Positions 63,721-64,000 of a stretch of DNA of 64,000 nucleotides are shown here, one piece after another. Position 1 is the first letter of the stretch. Every line of letters begins with the position of its first letter. The DNA is taken from contig CAZAUF010000002.1 in assembly GCA_964488555.1 (NCBI GenBank), positions 62,001 through 126,000 of the forward strand. The letters run 5' to 3'. The notes under the pieces are model-generated. The model saw only the letters and a list, made by a program, of their open reading frames with translations. It was not told the DNA's origin and made no database searches. The position numbers and the translations under genes were made by a program. This DNA comes from UBA2112 sp964488555. GTDB taxonomy: Bacteria > Patescibacteriota > Saccharimonadia > Saccharimonadales > Saccharimonadaceae.

Positions 63721-64000
63721 TGAAATGGAAGGTGATATCCTCAATATCGGTCGTAGCTACTGTTTTGGCACTCAGTATGCTTTTTGGTGCGGATGCGCAG
63801 GCAGCCGGTTTCAACCAAGGTATAGGTGACGGTGCCAACGCCGCTCGTGGCGTCGATCAGGTCACTGATCTCTTTGGTCAAACAGGTACGTTTCGTACTA
63901 TCACCAACGTCCTGCTCTTTCTCATCGGTGCGATCAGCGTAATCATGCTGATTATCGGCGGACTACGCTACGTTATTTCTGGTGGCGACTCGACCGCCGT
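63721..64000 (+). CDS. TrbC/VirB2-like pilin, partial (C-terminus outside window)
   Basis: Signal-like start (MKWKVISSISVVATVLALSML to ADAQAAG), then a hydrophilic stretch, then a hydrophobic helix (LLFLIGAISVIMLIIGGLRYVISGG). This is the layout of VirB2/TrbC pilins of type IV secretion, common in CPR genomes. The gene runs off the right edge. Leaderless strong promoter upstream. Confidence 0.72.

Noticed and set aside
1..64000. CRISPR arrays, rRNA genes, insertion sequences or prophage
   Set aside because: No regularly spaced repeats, rRNA core sequences, transposase motifs or phage structural genes were seen.

Overview
The window looks like a chromosomal piece of a Candidatus Saccharibacteria (TM7, Patescibacteria/CPR) genome. 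This rests on the gene content: lineage-type low-complexity surface proteins, a TrbC/VirB2-like pilin, a DnaG without zinc ligands, a Mur ligase without its N-terminal domain, three sigma-70 factors in 4.6 kb, and standard stop codons with TGA used as stop. No rRNA, CRISPR array, transposase or prophage was seen. The assignment is inference from gene types; no search was run.

Layout. 0-12.9 kb: information processing and repair (HAD hydrolase, dut, polA, three sigma factors, cis-prenyltransferase-like, kinase, dnaG, orn, msrB, mscL). 12.9-20 kb: structured RNA region, argS, pyrG, a large membrane protein, zwf. 20-26.5 kb: transporter and small genes, then the class I ribonucleotide reductase operon (nrdA, 57-codon gene, nrdB). 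26.5-36.4 kb: small secreted or membrane proteins, two ABC exporter-type systems, a spermidine-synthase-like membrane protein, tRNA-Ser(GGA), a secreted metalloprotease-like protein. 36.4-48.2 kb: PGI/PMI, lineage-type surface proteins including one with an LPTTG-like motif, a DUF4143 ATPase, groES-groEL under CIRCE, several acidic unknowns, a PD-(D/E)XK-like protein. 48.2-64 kb: FemX-like protein, Mur ligase, secreted SGNH hydrolase, tsaC, tsaD, valS, rlmH, HIT protein, three more tRNAs and the start of a pilin gene.

Regulatory pattern. More than twenty genes have a TATAAT-like hexamer ending 6-8 nt before the start codon, so they are probably transcribed leaderless. Other genes have clear Shine-Dalgarno sites (groES, groEL, rpoD, pgi/pmi, nrdA). 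A second promoter class has near-consensus TTGAC(A/T) with 16-17 nt spacing, mostly before surface proteins or proteins of unknown function.

Most unusual signals: (1) a 57-aa gene ending in a CxxC-E tail between nrdA, which has no C-terminal cysteines, and nrdB, which has class Ic-type residues (Phe for the radical Tyr, Glu for the Asp ligand); (2) paired NrdR-like boxes spaced 31-32 bp, at nrdA and also at genes for a secreted Cys protein and a secreted metalloprotease; (3) two tRNA-Ser genes each preceded by a truncated copy of their own 5' part joined to new hairpins; (4) a structured region downstream of argS with mutually exclusive terminator and antiterminator arms; (5) a palindromic operator abutting the DUF4143 ATPase start.
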